Source: Chryseotalea sp. WA131a (GTDB lineage: Bacteria; Bacteroidota; Bacteroidia; Cytophagales; Cyclobacteriaceae). From it: a stretch of DNA of 64,000 nt. Each line of letters starts with the position of its first letter. Position 1 is the first letter of the stretch. The stretch is taken from NCBI GenBank assembly GCA_025370075.1, contig CP073016.1:868001-932000 (forward strand), in the 5' to 3' direction. The translations under genes were made by a program, and so were the position numbers. The notes beneath the pieces were generated by a model, which worked only from the letters and a program-made list of their open reading frames with translations, was not told the DNA's origin and made no database searches. Below, in pieces: positions 7,194 through 16,900 of the stretch.

Positions 7194-7496
7194 ATGGCAA
7201 CTACATTTTCAGAGCTGATAAAAAGTGATACCCCCACCCTAGTAGATTTTTCTGCCGAGTGGTGTGGTCCTTGTAAAATGATGAAACCCATTTTGGACGA
7301 ACTCAAAACAAGCGTTGGCGATAAAGCAACTATTATCAAAATAGATGTTGATAAAAACCCAAGCGTAGCTTCATCGTATAGAATCCAAGGCGTTCCTACG
7401 CTAATACTTTTTAAGAAAGGTGAAGTAAAATGGAGGCAATCTGGCGTGGTGCTTGCCAAGAATCTCGAACAAATAATTAATCAACATTCACTGTAA
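7194..7496 (+). CDS. Thioredoxin
   Basis: A 100-residue single-domain cytoplasmic thioredoxin. The active site is Cys24-Gly-Pro-Cys27 within FSAEWCGPCKMMKPILDEL, and the cis-proline is in QGVPTLILFKKG. The start is the ATG at 7194, 7 bp after the previous gene; the TAA overlaps the ATG of the next gene (taATG). In this setting it probably reduces persulfides or regenerates rhodaneses rather than acting as the only general thioredoxin. Confidence 0.93.
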   Translation: MATTFSELIKSDTPTLVDFSAEWCGPCKMMKPILDELKTSVGDKATIIKIDVDKNPSVASSYRIQGVPTLILFKKGEVKWRQSGVVLAKNLEQIINQHSL

Positions 7497-8203
7497 TGAG
7501 AATACTATTTTCAATTACCCTGGTTGCCCTGCTAATCGGTGGTTGTTCCAATCGATCAACAGAATCATCAAATACTGTGCTTTCGCCATCAGCGTTTGCC
7601 GAAAAAATAAAAGCAGTTCCTTCACCAACCATTCTTGACGTGCGCACCCCAGCAGAATTTGCGAAGGGTCATGTAAAGAATGCTTTGAATTATGATTGGA
7701 ATGGGATTGAATTTGATGCACAAATAGTAAACTTGGACAAATCAAAACCAGTTTTTATTTATTGCTTGAGTGGCGGAAGAAGTTCCGCTGCTGCAGACAA
7801 AATGAGAACAGTCGGTTTCAAAGAAGTGTATGAAATGCAAGGCGGATTGATGAAATGGAGAGCCGCTAATCTACCAGAAACTAAAGGTGCGGAGGAATCG
7901 CCTGATGGTTTAAGTAAACAACAGTTTGATGCGTTGCTTGAAACCAACAAATTAGTGCTAATTGATTTTTATGCCGACTGGTGTGCGCCTTGCAAAAAAA
8001 TGAAGCCATATATAAATGAAATCTCAAAAGAGATGGCTGATAAGGTCGTTGTAATCAGCATAAATACAGACGAGAATCAGGCTTTATGTAAGGAATTGAA
8101 CATTGATGCCATACCTGTGCTGCAAATTTACAAAGCAAAATCTCTGGTTTGGTCAAATACTGGCTTTATTGAGAAAGAAGCGGTCGTAAAACAATTACAA
8201 TAG
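7496..8203 (+). CDS. Rhodanese-thioredoxin fusion lipoprotein
   Basis: 235 residues. Lipobox with Cys17 (LLIGGC) exports and anchors it in the envelope. Residues about 30-128 form a rhodanese domain with catalytic Cys90 (YCLSGGRS), and residues about 140-235 a thioredoxin domain with Cys163-Ala-Pro-Cys166 (DFYADWCAPCKKMKP) and cis-Pro (DAIPVL). Having sulfur-transfer and disulfide-reduction domains in one chain suggests release of sulfide from a rhodanese persulfide by the attached thioredoxin. Start codon overlaps the thioredoxin stop. Confidence 0.9.
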   Translation: MRILFSITLVALLIGGCSNRSTESSNTVLSPSAFAEKIKAVPSPTILDVRTPAEFAKGHVKNALNYDWNGIEFDAQIVNLDKSKPVFIYCLSGGRSSAAADKMRTVGFKEVYEMQGGLMKWRAANLPETKGAEESPDGLSKQQFDALLETNKLVLIDFYADWCAPCKKMKPYINEISKEMADKVVVISINTDENQALCKELNIDAIPVLQIYKAKSLVWSNTGFIEKEAVVKQLQ

Positions 8204-8229
8204 GTGAAAGAATTAGGGCTTGGCTTTTG

Positions 8230-8237
8230 TAACTTTG
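8230..8237 (+). promoter_or_regulatory. Promoter box of the Crp/Fnr gene
   Basis: TAACTTTG fits the Bacteroidetes -7 consensus TAnnTTTG and ends only 4 bp before the ATG at 8242, so the message would be nearly leaderless. No GTGAC-N4-GTCAC palindrome lies at the expected upstream distance, so the regulator gene seems not to use its own class II site. Confidence 0.5.
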
Positions 8238-8241
8238 AAGT

Positions 8242-8871
8242 ATGAGCGCATTGCAACTAAATTCAATTTTTCCTCAATTTGATACGGAACTGATTTCTAA
8301 TCTGGAAAACATAGGTCAGGTAACTGAATTTAAGGAAGGTGAAATTCTGATGAGGTCAGGCCAATATTTCAAGAATTCACTTTTAATTTTAGAAGGCAGG
8401 GTAAAACTATACAGAGAGGGCGATGATGGTGAAGAGTTCTTTCTGTATTACCTCGAAAAAGGTGGTGCATGCGCCTTGTCCATGATTTGTGCTGCAAAAA
8501 ATGAGACAAGTGCCATCAAAGCGCGAGCAATTACAAATGTAAAGGCATTAGCAGTACCTATTCTTCATATGGATGCGCTAATGAAGGAACATAAGCAATG
8601 GTATTATTTTGTATTGGAAACCTATCGCTCTCGCTTTAGCGAATTATTAGAGGTAATAGACCATGTTGTATTCCACTCAATGGATGAAAAACTCGAATTC
8701 TACCTGAAACGTCAATTCGATTCATTAGGCTCTAAAATTTCCATTACTCATCATGCAATTGCAGATGACTTAAATTCATCGCGCGAAGTAATTTCACGAC
8801 TTTTAAAGAAGCTCGAATCTCAAAAGCGAATTTCCATTTCCAGGAATGAAATTACTCGCTTAAATTTTTGA
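8242..8871 (+). CDS. Crp/Fnr-family regulator of the sulfur island
   Basis: 209 residues: N-terminal cyclic-nucleotide-binding-type beta roll (FKEGEILMRSGQ, LLILEGRVKLYREG), dimer helix, C-terminal winged helix. The recognition helix reads SSREVISRLLKKLE, keeping R181-E182-x3-R186, the residues by which E. coli CRP reads GTGA; five GTGAC-N4-GTCAC palindromes are found in the island. It lacks the N-terminal iron-sulfur cysteines of FNR, but has Cys77 and Cys83 in GGACALSMICAAKN, where a thiol switch could sense persulfide. That sensing role is inference. Confidence 0.85.
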   Translation: MSALQLNSIFPQFDTELISNLENIGQVTEFKEGEILMRSGQYFKNSLLILEGRVKLYREGDDGEEFFLYYLEKGGACALSMICAAKNETSAIKARAITNVKALAVPILHMDALMKEHKQWYYFVLETYRSRFSELLEVIDHVVFHSMDEKLEFYLKRQFDSLGSKISITHHAIADDLNSSREVISRLLKKLESQKRISISRNEITRLNF

Positions 8872-8877
8872 CACTAT

Positions 8878-8921
8878 GTGACAATAGTCACTCAAAACAG
8901 GAAGGATAACCCCCAGCTTTG
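8878..8921 (+). promoter_or_regulatory. Crp/Fnr-type operator and promoter, sulfite exporter gene
   Basis: TGTGAC-AATA-GTCACT palindrome (core 8878-8891), then a -7 box CAGCTTTG at 8914-8921. The distance from first operator base to last box base is 44, identical to the other sites. The operator begins 7 bp after the end of the Crp/Fnr gene. Confidence 0.8.
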
Positions 8922-8938
8922 CTGAGAATTAATCGGCA

Positions 8939-9736
8939 ATGGATAATTTTCTTGGTTATGTGGTTTCTGGCCTAATTGGGGTGTCTTTAGGTCTTATTGG
9001 CGGAGGTGGCTCAATAATCGCTGTTCCTATGCTGGTGTACTTATTTCACATCGAGCCCGTTTTCGCCACAGCCTATTCACTCGTTATTGTCGGTTCTACT
9101 TCTTTAGTGGGCAGCATTCGTAGTTCATTAAATAAAATGGTGGATTTCAAAACTGCTTTCTTGTTTTCAATTCCCTCGCTGGTTGCAGTTTATTTGACCA
9201 GACATTTTTTGCTGCCTCAAATACCCTCAATGATTTTCGCGGCTGGGGAATTTATCCTTACAAAAGATACTTTGCTTATGATCTTCTTTTCTGCTCTCAT
9301 GATCATCGCTTCTCTCAAAATGATTACGAGCACGGCTACAGAAGTTCAAGACGGCTCCGAAATTCAATTCGACTATTTAAAGATGTCAATTCAAGCGATT
9401 ATTTTGGGCATAGTTACAGGTATCATTGGAGCGGGTGGAGGATTTTTGATGATTCCTGCATTGGTTTTATTTGCTGGCCTTGGAATGAAAAAGGCGATTG
9501 GCACCTCCTTGGTCATCATTACGATCAATTCGTTGTCCGGTTTTTTGGGTGACCTAGGAACAGGTATTCAATTAAATTATACATTGGTAGCCATAATCTC
9601 TGGTTTTGCCATCGCGGGTGTTTTTGTCGGAACGTATCTATCAAAGTTTATTGATGGAAGTAATTTAAAAAAAGGTTTTGGTTGGTTTGCGTTAATAATG
9701 GCATTGGTAATCCTTGCTAAAGAGCTATTTTTTTAA
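8939..9736 (+). CDS. TSUP family sulfite/thiosulfate exporter (TauE/SafE)
   Basis: 265 residues, all membrane, about eight hydrophobic helices. The two internal repeats each carry the TSUP glycine motif: GLIGGGGSIIAVPML near the N-terminus and GIIGAGGGFLMIPALV in the second half. Members move small sulfur anions such as sulfite, thiosulfate or taurine-derived compounds. Between the Crp/Fnr gene and the persulfide dioxygenase, export of the sulfite made by persulfide oxidation is the natural reading. It has its own regulated promoter. Confidence 0.9.
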   Translation: MDNFLGYVVSGLIGVSLGLIGGGGSIIAVPMLVYLFHIEPVFATAYSLVIVGSTSLVGSIRSSLNKMVDFKTAFLFSIPSLVAVYLTRHFLLPQIPSMIFAAGEFILTKDTLLMIFFSALMIIASLKMITSTATEVQDGSEIQFDYLKMSIQAIILGIVTGIIGAGGGFLMIPALVLFAGLGMKKAIGTSLVIITINSLSGFLGDLGTGIQLNYTLVAIISGFAIAGVFVGTYLSKFIDGSNLKKGFGWFALIMALVILAKELFF

Positions 9737-9783
9737 AACTGCAATTGTCGGGAAACCCAAATTTTTCTCCAAAACACTACTTA

Positions 9784-9827
9784 GTGACAGAAGTCACCAA
9801 CAAGCATTACAACACTCTCTACCTTTG
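9784..9827 (+). promoter_or_regulatory. Crp/Fnr-type operator and promoter, persulfide dioxygenase gene
   Basis: GTGAC-AGAA-GTCAC at 9784-9797 and -7 box TACCTTTG at 9820-9827; 44 bases from first to last. The ATG of the gene follows 36 bp after the box. Confidence 0.82.
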
Positions 9828-9863
9828 TTATAACAACTAGCACACGAAAATAAAAACACAGCT

Positions 9864-11264
9864 ATGACAATTGAACAAATTTATACCGGATGCTTGGCGC
9901 AAGGCGCTTATTATATCCGTTCTGGAAATGAAGCCGCCATTATTGATCCGCTTCGTGAAGTGGATTCTTACATAGAAAGGGCTCGAAACGATGGTGCTAC
10001 TATTAAGTACATTTTAGAAACTCATTTTCACGCTGATTTCGTTTCAGGCCATTTGGATCTTGCTGCCAAGACAGGAGCAACAATAGTATTTGGACCAACA
10101 GCAGCTCCTAAATTCAAAGCTCATATTGCCATTGATGGTGAGGAATTGAAAGTGGGCAACATTGTATTCAAAGTATTGCACACACCTGGGCATACCATGG
10201 AATCAACTACCTACCTATTGAAAGATGAAGATGGAAAGGAAGTAGCCATATTTACAGGTGATACCCTTTTCTTAGGTGATGTAGGGCGTCCTGATCTGGC
10301 TCAAAAAGCAGCACACCTAACGAAAGAACAATTAGCGGGTCTTTTATTTGATTCATTGCATGCTAAGATAATTCCGTTATCGGATAGTCTTACGGTTTAT
10401 CCAGCCCACGGTGCCGGTTCTGCTTGTGGCAAAAATATGAGCAAAGACACCGTTGATACATTAGGACATCAAAAGCAAACGAATTATGCATTACGGGCGA
10501 GCATGTCACGCGAAGAATTCATCAATGAAGTCACTGACGGCTTGGTAGCGCCACCAGCCTATTTTCCAGAGAACGTGAGAATGAACAAAGAAGGGTACGA
10601 AAGCATCGACAAAGTAATAAAATCAGGTACACAGCCTTTGACCACCGAAGAGTTTGAATGGATAGCCAATGAAACAGGCGCGTTGATTTTAGATACGCGT
10701 TCAGCTAATGACTTTAGGATGGGCTTTATACCCAACTCAATTAACATTGGTATTGAGGGCAGCTTTGCACCTTGGGTGGGTGCATTGATACCGGGAGTGA
10801 ACCAGCCTCTTTTGATTATTAGCGATAAAGGCAGAGAAGAAGAGGTAGTTACTCGCTTGGCTCGTGTTGGTTATGACAATACACTTGGTTATCTGAACAA
10901 CGGATTCGAATCTTGGGTAGCTGCAGGAAAAGAAACAGATACAATAGATTCAATTGCGGCTGAAGAATTATCAAATCAGTTGACAAAGGATACAATTATT
11001 ATAGATGTCCGTAAGCAAAGTGAGTTTCAAGCTGAGCATGTAGAAGGTGCCATTAACCTTCCACTAGATTTTATTAATGATCATCTTGCTGAGATACCAA
11101 AGCAAGGAAAAGTATTTGTGCATTGCGCTGGCGGATACAGGTCTATGATTGCAATTTCTATTTTAAAAGCAAGAGGCTGGGACAATCTTATTGATGTGAG
11201 CGGGGGCTTCAAGGCTATCGCAGAAACAGCAATACCGAGGACAAACTTTGTTTGTGCGAAGTAG
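9864..11264 (+). CDS. Persulfide dioxygenase-like MBL protein with two rhodanese domains
   Basis: 466 residues. Residues 1-250 form a metallo-beta-lactamase domain of ETHE1 type with THFHADFVSGH (His54, His56, Asp58), HTPGHT, FTGDTLF and YPAHGAG; such enzymes oxidise glutathione or other low-molecular-weight persulfide to sulfite. Two rhodanese domains follow. In the first (about 260-355) the catalytic loop reads IISDKGREEE, with no cysteine, so it should be inactive. The second (about 365-460) has Cys421 in VHCAGGYRS and should transfer sulfur. The next gene downstream in the same strand has its own promoter after a terminator. Confidence 0.9.
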   Translation: MTIEQIYTGCLAQGAYYIRSGNEAAIIDPLREVDSYIERARNDGATIKYILETHFHADFVSGHLDLAAKTGATIVFGPTAAPKFKAHIAIDGEELKVGNIVFKVLHTPGHTMESTTYLLKDEDGKEVAIFTGDTLFLGDVGRPDLAQKAAHLTKEQLAGLLFDSLHAKIIPLSDSLTVYPAHGAGSACGKNMSKDTVDTLGHQKQTNYALRASMSREEFINEVTDGLVAPPAYFPENVRMNKEGYESIDKVIKSGTQPLTTEEFEWIANETGALILDTRSANDFRMGFIPNSINIGIEGSFAPWVGALIPGVNQPLLIISDKGREEEVVTRLARVGYDNTLGYLNNGFESWVAAGKETDTIDSIAAEELSNQLTKDTIIIDVRKQSEFQAEHVEGAINLPLDFINDHLAEIPKQGKVFVHCAGGYRSMIAISILKARGWDNLIDVSGGFKAIAETAIPRTNFVCAK

Positions 11265-11298
11265 CGATTATTTAAACGTAACATTTTATTCATAAGAA

Positions 11299-11330
11299 AG
11301 AGACTGTAAGAATGCAGTCTCTTTTTTTTT
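11299..11330 (+). terminator. Rho-independent terminator after the persulfide dioxygenase gene
   Basis: Stem AGAGACTG/CAGTCTCT with an 8-base loop followed by nine or more T residues, 35 bp after the stop codon. Confidence 0.88.
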
Positions 11331-11365
11331 AGATAATCTAAAATAAATAATAAATTCTGGTGAAG

Positions 11366-11409
11366 GTGACCTAGGTCACAGTGATCAGTTTTTGATTGGG
11401 ATACTTTTG
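11366..11409 (+). promoter_or_regulatory. Crp/Fnr-type operator and promoter, efflux operon
   Basis: GTGAC-CTAG-GTCAC at 11366-11379 and -7 box TACTTTTG at 11402-11409, again 44 bases end to end. It drives the TolC-adaptor-RND genes. Confidence 0.82.
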
Positions 11410-11428
11410 CACCAGTTAAAAAAAATTG

Positions 11429-12742
11429 ATGATGAAAGAGTATTTAGGGTTGCTACTAGTTACATGGGGGTTATCGGTTTCTGCGCAAGAAATAGCTCCA
11501 CTAAAATTACAAGATGCACTTGAAGTTGCTTTAAAGAGTAACAGAGAATTAGTCATCGCCAAATTAGATGAAGAAGGGAGCGCGGCTAAATTCAATCAGA
11601 CGAATGCAGTTTTCCTTCCTCAGATCAATGTTAGCTATACCGCATTTACCTCAAATAATCCATTAAATGCTTTTGGTTTTAAGCTGCAACAGCAGGGCAT
11701 AACCCAATCCGATTTTGACCCAAGCAGGTTAAACAATCCATCCGCTACACCAAATTTCATGGCCAAGGCGGAGCTGAATCAACCGTTAATCAATATGGAC
11801 ATGATTTACGCGCGGATGGCTGCCCATGAGCAAATCAATGTTTACGCTTATAAAACGAAACGCACCAAGGAGTTTATAATCCTTGAGGTTCAAAAGGCGT
11901 ATACACAGTTGCAATTGGCACACGAAGCGGTGAATGTTTTAAACGAGGCTCTTCAAACAAGTAACGCAATTTATACATCCACTAACAATCGTTTTGAAAA
12001 GGGCTTGCTTCAAAAGTCAGACGTGTTGCAAGTGCAAGTGCAGGTAACCGCCACAGAGAGTAAGTTATCTGAAGCAAAAAGTAATGTAAAGAATGCCTCT
12101 GATTATTTGAGCTTGTTAATGGGAACAAAAACGGGAATTGTTTATGCTACAGACAGTATCAGTCGAGTTAATAATGAGCAAGCAATAGAATTACAAGTAA
12201 ATGAAGGCCGTGCAGATTTTCAATCGATGAAAGCCGCTATACGGGCGCAAGATAGGATGATCAGTTCCGGAAGAATGGCTTACATACCCAAGCTTAATGC
12301 GTTCGCAAATTATTTTATCAACGACAAATCAGCCTTGGGGTTTGGTTCTAATTCGTATTTGCTAGGGGCTCAATTTTCATGGAATGTATTCTCGGGCACA
12401 TCAGCAAAATATAAAGTTTCTGAGTATCAGGTAGGGCGCAACAAATTAGAACAGCAACTCAAGTATCAGAAAGAACAAAGCCAGTTGGAACTTGATAAAG
12501 CCAATCGTCAACTGAATGATGCATCTTTTTCGATCAAGCAATATGAAACATCGGTTAGCCAGGCTAGCGAAGCGTTGCGGATTCTTAAAAACCGTTTCGA
12601 ACAAGGTTTGGTAACCAGCAACGATCTTTTACAAGCACAGGCTTCTTTGTCGCAACAAAAATTAATGAGAGCTCAAGCCATCTTTCAATACAATACAACA
12701 ATATCCTATCTCCAATTTTTAACATCAACATCAGAAAAATAA
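11429..12742 (+). CDS. TolC-family outer membrane efflux protein
   Basis: About 437 residues with a signal peptide (LGLLLVTWGLSVSAQE) and two outer-membrane-factor repeats with long alpha-helical coiled stretches (QKAYTQLQLAHEAVNVLNEA, later ANRQLNDASFSIKQYETSV and RFEQGLVTSNDLLQAQASL). I took the ATG at 11429 in place of the TTG at 11426. It forms the outer-membrane channel of the tripartite pump encoded by the next two genes. First gene of the fourth Crp/Fnr-controlled unit. Confidence 0.9.
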   Translation: MMKEYLGLLLVTWGLSVSAQEIAPLKLQDALEVALKSNRELVIAKLDEEGSAAKFNQTNAVFLPQINVSYTAFTSNNPLNAFGFKLQQQGITQSDFDPSRLNNPSATPNFMAKAELNQPLINMDMIYARMAAHEQINVYAYKTKRTKEFIILEVQKAYTQLQLAHEAVNVLNEALQTSNAIYTSTNNRFEKGLLQKSDVLQVQVQVTATESKLSEAKSNVKNASDYLSLLMGTKTGIVYATDSISRVNNEQAIELQVNEGRADFQSMKAAIRAQDRMISSGRMAYIPKLNAFANYFINDKSALGFGSNSYLLGAQFSWNVFSGTSAKYKVSEYQVGRNKLEQQLKYQKEQSQLELDKANRQLNDASFSIKQYETSVSQASEALRILKNRFEQGLVTSNDLLQAQASLSQQKLMRAQAIFQYNTTISYLQFLTSTSEK

Positions 12743-12752
12743 AACGACTTAT

Positions 12753-13832
12753 ATGAATTTTAGAATAAATCAAATTGCAATCGTGCTGGCCTTTGGTGGA
12801 GTTTTACTTAGTTGTTCAGGAAATGAAAAGGAAAATCAATCTACCAAGGAAGAAGCAGTTCTTGTGACAGTAGGTTCAGTGTCAACTCAATCAACTAATT
12901 ACATAACAACGAGCGGTCAAGTTACTTCAAAAGAAACGGCCGTAATAAGTACCCGTGTAATGGGCTTTGTTACTGGTTTCAAAGTTAAGGTAGGAGATAA
13001 AGTAAAAAAAGGACAATTGCTTGTAACGATCAGCAACGGAGACATTTTGGCTAAACGCGCACAGGCACAAGCCATGTTAACGGAAGCCGAAGCAGCATTG
13101 AAAGATGCGAAGAAAGATTATGAACGTTATGAAGAATTGTACAAGCAGAAAAGTGCCTCAGCTAAAGAGTTTGAGAACATAACGCTTCACTACAATTCAG
13201 TTAAGGCAAAAGTAGAAGCCGCCCACCAAATGAAAAACGAAGCGGATGCAATGCTTATCTATACAAATTTAACGGCTCCTTTCTCCGGAATTGTTACTCA
13301 ACGCAACCTTGATGAAGGAAGTACGGCCAATCCTGGGATTCCAATATTAATGGTAGAGCAAGTGAGTAGTTACGAAGTGAGGGCATCTGTTTCTGAGGCA
13401 GATATTGCCAACATCAAAACAGGCATGGCAGCAGAATTGGAAGTAAAATCAACAGGCAAGAAGTATATCGGCAAAATAGGGGAAGTAAGCACTTCATCTC
13501 AATACAGTGGCGGTCAGTATTTTATTAAAATTTCGCTACCGTCTCAACAAGAACTTTTCTCAGGAATGTTTGTAAATGTTGCGATACCAATAGCAAACGC
13601 TAAAACCAACGAGAATAATATCTTAATCCCAGCCTCGGCACTAATTTATAAAGATCAATTGGTCGGCATCTACACCATCAGCCAAAGTAACAAAGCAATA
13701 CTCCACTGGCTAAAAATTGGTAAAACTACTGGCGATAAAGTGGAAATTCTTTCTGGCCTAAATGCGGATGAAAAATTCATTCTTCAAAGCGAAGGTAAGC
13801 TCTTTAATGGCGCACCGATAAGTGTGAAATAG
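12753..13832 (+). CDS. RND efflux periplasmic adaptor (HlyD/MFP family)
   Basis: 359-residue lipoprotein (VLLSCSGN lipobox). The order is typical: a lipoyl-like hairpin (VISTRVMGFVTGFKVKVGDK), a coiled coil (AQAMLTEAEAALKDAKKDYE to VKAKVEAAHQMKNEAD), lipoyl return (YTNLTAPFSGIVTQRNLDEG), beta barrel and membrane-proximal domain. It links the RND transporter to the TolC channel. It begins 10 bp after the TolC gene. Confidence 0.92.
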   Translation: MNFRINQIAIVLAFGGVLLSCSGNEKENQSTKEEAVLVTVGSVSTQSTNYITTSGQVTSKETAVISTRVMGFVTGFKVKVGDKVKKGQLLVTISNGDILAKRAQAQAMLTEAEAALKDAKKDYERYEELYKQKSASAKEFENITLHYNSVKAKVEAAHQMKNEADAMLIYTNLTAPFSGIVTQRNLDEGSTANPGIPILMVEQVSSYEVRASVSEADIANIKTGMAAELEVKSTGKKYIGKIGEVSTSSQYSGGQYFIKISLPSQQELFSGMFVNVAIPIANAKTNENNILIPASALIYKDQLVGIYTISQSNKAILHWLKIGKTTGDKVEILSGLNADEKFILQSEGKLFNGAPISVK

Positions 13833-13956
13833 ACTTCCAAAAAACAGAATTAACATAACGTGAAGTGGTAAACCCAACGTCTCATGTCTCAATACTAATA
13901 TCTCACTACTTACTTCTTACTACTAACATCTCACTACTCACATCTCTTTACTAATT
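13833..13956. other. Low-complexity spacer between adaptor and RND genes
   Basis: 124 bp of imperfect short repeats in which actaa, ctcacta and catctc recur. Similar TTAGTAGT-type text is found in other gaps of this window. No ORF, terminator or Crp/Fnr palindrome seen, so the RND gene is probably still read from the 11366 promoter. Confidence 0.5.
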
Positions 13957-16900
13957 ATGAACGAAGGATTATCAGGCAACATTGCTAAGGCATTTATCAA
14001 ATCAAAGCTTACTATTTTATTGATGGTAGCTTTCTTGCTCATCGGGGCTTTTAGCACCATGCTAACGCCACGCGAAGAAGAACCCCAGATTGATGTACCC
14101 ATGGCAGATATTTTTCTTCGCTATCCGGGAGCTTCACCAAAAGAAGTCGAAGCCCGTGTGGCTAAACCATTGGAAAAAATAATTTCCAATGTAAAGGGGG
14201 TGGAGTACGTTTACTCTACTTCTATGAATGGCCAGGCAATGGTTATCGTACAGTTTTATGTAGGCGAGGATATTGAACGCTCATTGGTAAAACTCTACAA
14301 TGAGTTGATGAAGAACATGGATCAAATGCCCCCAGGTGTTTCCATGCCATTAGTAAAAACACGTGCAATAGATGACGTGCCCGTATTGGGCATCACCTTG
14401 TGGAGCGAAAAGTACAATGACTTTGAACTAAAACAACTTGGCCAAGCCTTAACAAGTGAGATCAAGAAAATACCCAATGTGGCAACCGTAAATATTATCG
14501 GTGGCCGAAGCCGTCAGGTAACAGTAATATTAGATAAAGATAAGTTAGCTCAAAATCATATTGATTTCCTTTCCATTAGCAAGCAGCTAGCTGGCAGCAA
14601 TGCACAAATGCAAAGCGGTAACATGATTAACCGCGATACCGTGTTCTCAATTGATGCTGGTAACTTCCTTTCATCAGCGGAAGAAGTAGAAAATTTGATA
14701 ATTGGATCCAATCAGGATAAACCTGTTTACTTGAAGCAAGTGGCCAAAGTTGAAGATGGTGCAGAGAGTCCATCTCAATATGTGTTTTTTGGATACGGTA
14801 TGCACAGCGATACACTTGCCAGTAAGTACAGGTCTAATTATCCTGCGGTTACGCTTTCAATAGCCAAAAAGAAAGGAGCTGATGCGATGAATCTTTCTGA
14901 GCAAATAGTAGCAAAAGTGGAACACCTAAAGAAGGAATTGATTCCTGCTGATGTAAACGTAACACAAACCAGAAACTATGGGGAAACAGCTTCTGAGAAA
15001 GTATCGGAGCTTTTGCTTCATCTTTTTGTAGCTGTAATATCCGTAACTCTTTTCGTAATGCTGGCAATGGGTTGGCGTGGAGGTCTGGTGGTATTCTTAT
15101 CGGTGCCAGTAACATTTGCGCTGACATTGTTTAGTTACTACATGATGGATTACACCCTTAATCGCATCACACTTTTTGCATTGGTATTTATTACCGGTAT
15201 TGTGGTGGACGATTCAATCATTATTGCAGAGAATATGCACCGCCATTTTAAAATGAAAAAGTTGCCCTTTTTACAAGCCGCAATCTTCGCGATTAATGAA
15301 GTGGGTAACCCGACCATCTTGGCAACGTTTACTGTTATTGCTGCAGTTCTTCCAATGGCATTTGTTTCTGGAATGATGGGGCCTTATATGAGTCCTATGC
15401 CTATTGGAGCTTCGATCGCCATGATGCTGTCACTTGTGGTGGCGTTAACACTTACCCCTTATTTGGGTTACGTGTTTCTTCGCGAGAAGGAAGGACATAG
15501 CAGCAAACCGCATCCTACACTAGAGGAATCCAAAATTTACAAACTATACAAAGCCGTTATCAACCCAATGTTGGAAACACGTTGGAAACGCTGGGCATTT
15601 ATTTTAGGCACTGTGGCGATACTTCTTTTCTCCTTTTCATTCTTTTATATGAAATGGGTAGCGGTAAAAATGTTACCGTTCGATAATAAGAATGAGTTTC
15701 AAGTAGTAATTGACATGCCAGAAGGCACTACACTTGAGCGCACTTCTGTAGTTACTCAAGAGATTGGCCAGTATTTGGCTGATCAAAGATTGGTAGTAAA
15801 CTACCAAGGCTATGTAGGCACTGCCGGGCCCATCAGTTTTAATGGATTGGTAAGGCATTACGATTTGCGCAGAGGCAACAACGTAGCCGATATTCAAGTG
15901 AACTTGGTGGATAAAAAGGATAGAAGCATTCAAAGCCATGCCATTGTAAAACAATTGAGACCTGCCGTTCAGGCCATTGCAAAAAAGTACAACGCCAACG
16001 TAAAATTAGTAGAAGTACCTCCGGGTCCTCCAGTGCTTTCTACGATTGTTGCAGAAATATATGGCCCTGACTATGGTGAGCAAATCAAAGTAGCGCAACA
16101 AGTAAAAAACATCATTGGTCAAAACGAAGGAGTGGTTGACATGGATTGGATGACAGAAGCTGATCAAACAGAATACTCGTTTGAGGTTGACAAAGAAAAA
16201 GCAATGAGAATGGGTGTAGCTCCTGCACAAGTGGTGGCCACTATGAATGGTGCTCTTAGCAATATGCCAGTGGGTATTATGCACAATCCTGTTTCGTTCG
16301 ATCCTGTGAATATTGTTCTTCAACTAAGCGATGCCGACAAATCCAATCTCGAGAAAATCAAAGGATTGAAAGTAATCAATCAGCGCGGCATGGCTATTCC
16401 AATTGGTGATCTAGTACACATATCTAAAAAGGTGAAAGAGAAAAGTATCTATCGTAAAAATCAAAAGCGAGTAGTATTTGTGTTAGCTGATTTGGCGGGC
16501 GATTTGGAAAGCCCTACTTATGCCATGATGGATATTTCTAAGAAGTTGAATGAAGTAAAAATGCCGCAAGGCTATGAATTAAAAGAGTTATACAACCACC
16601 AACCGGAATTTGAAGACGATTATACACTTAAGTGGGACGGAGAATGGCAAATTACTTTTGAGGTATTCCGTGATTTGGGAATTGCGTTTGGAGTAGTTAT
16701 TATTTTGATCTACATGCTTATTGTAGGATGGTTTCAAGACTTTAAAGTTCCAATCGTAATGCTTGCAGCCATTCCGCTTTCACTCATAGGCATCATTCTA
16801 GGTCACTGGATTATGGGTGCTTACTTCACAGCGACCTCTATGATCGGTTTTATTGCACTGGCAGGGGTTATGGTGCGTAATTCAATTCTTCTAATTGATT

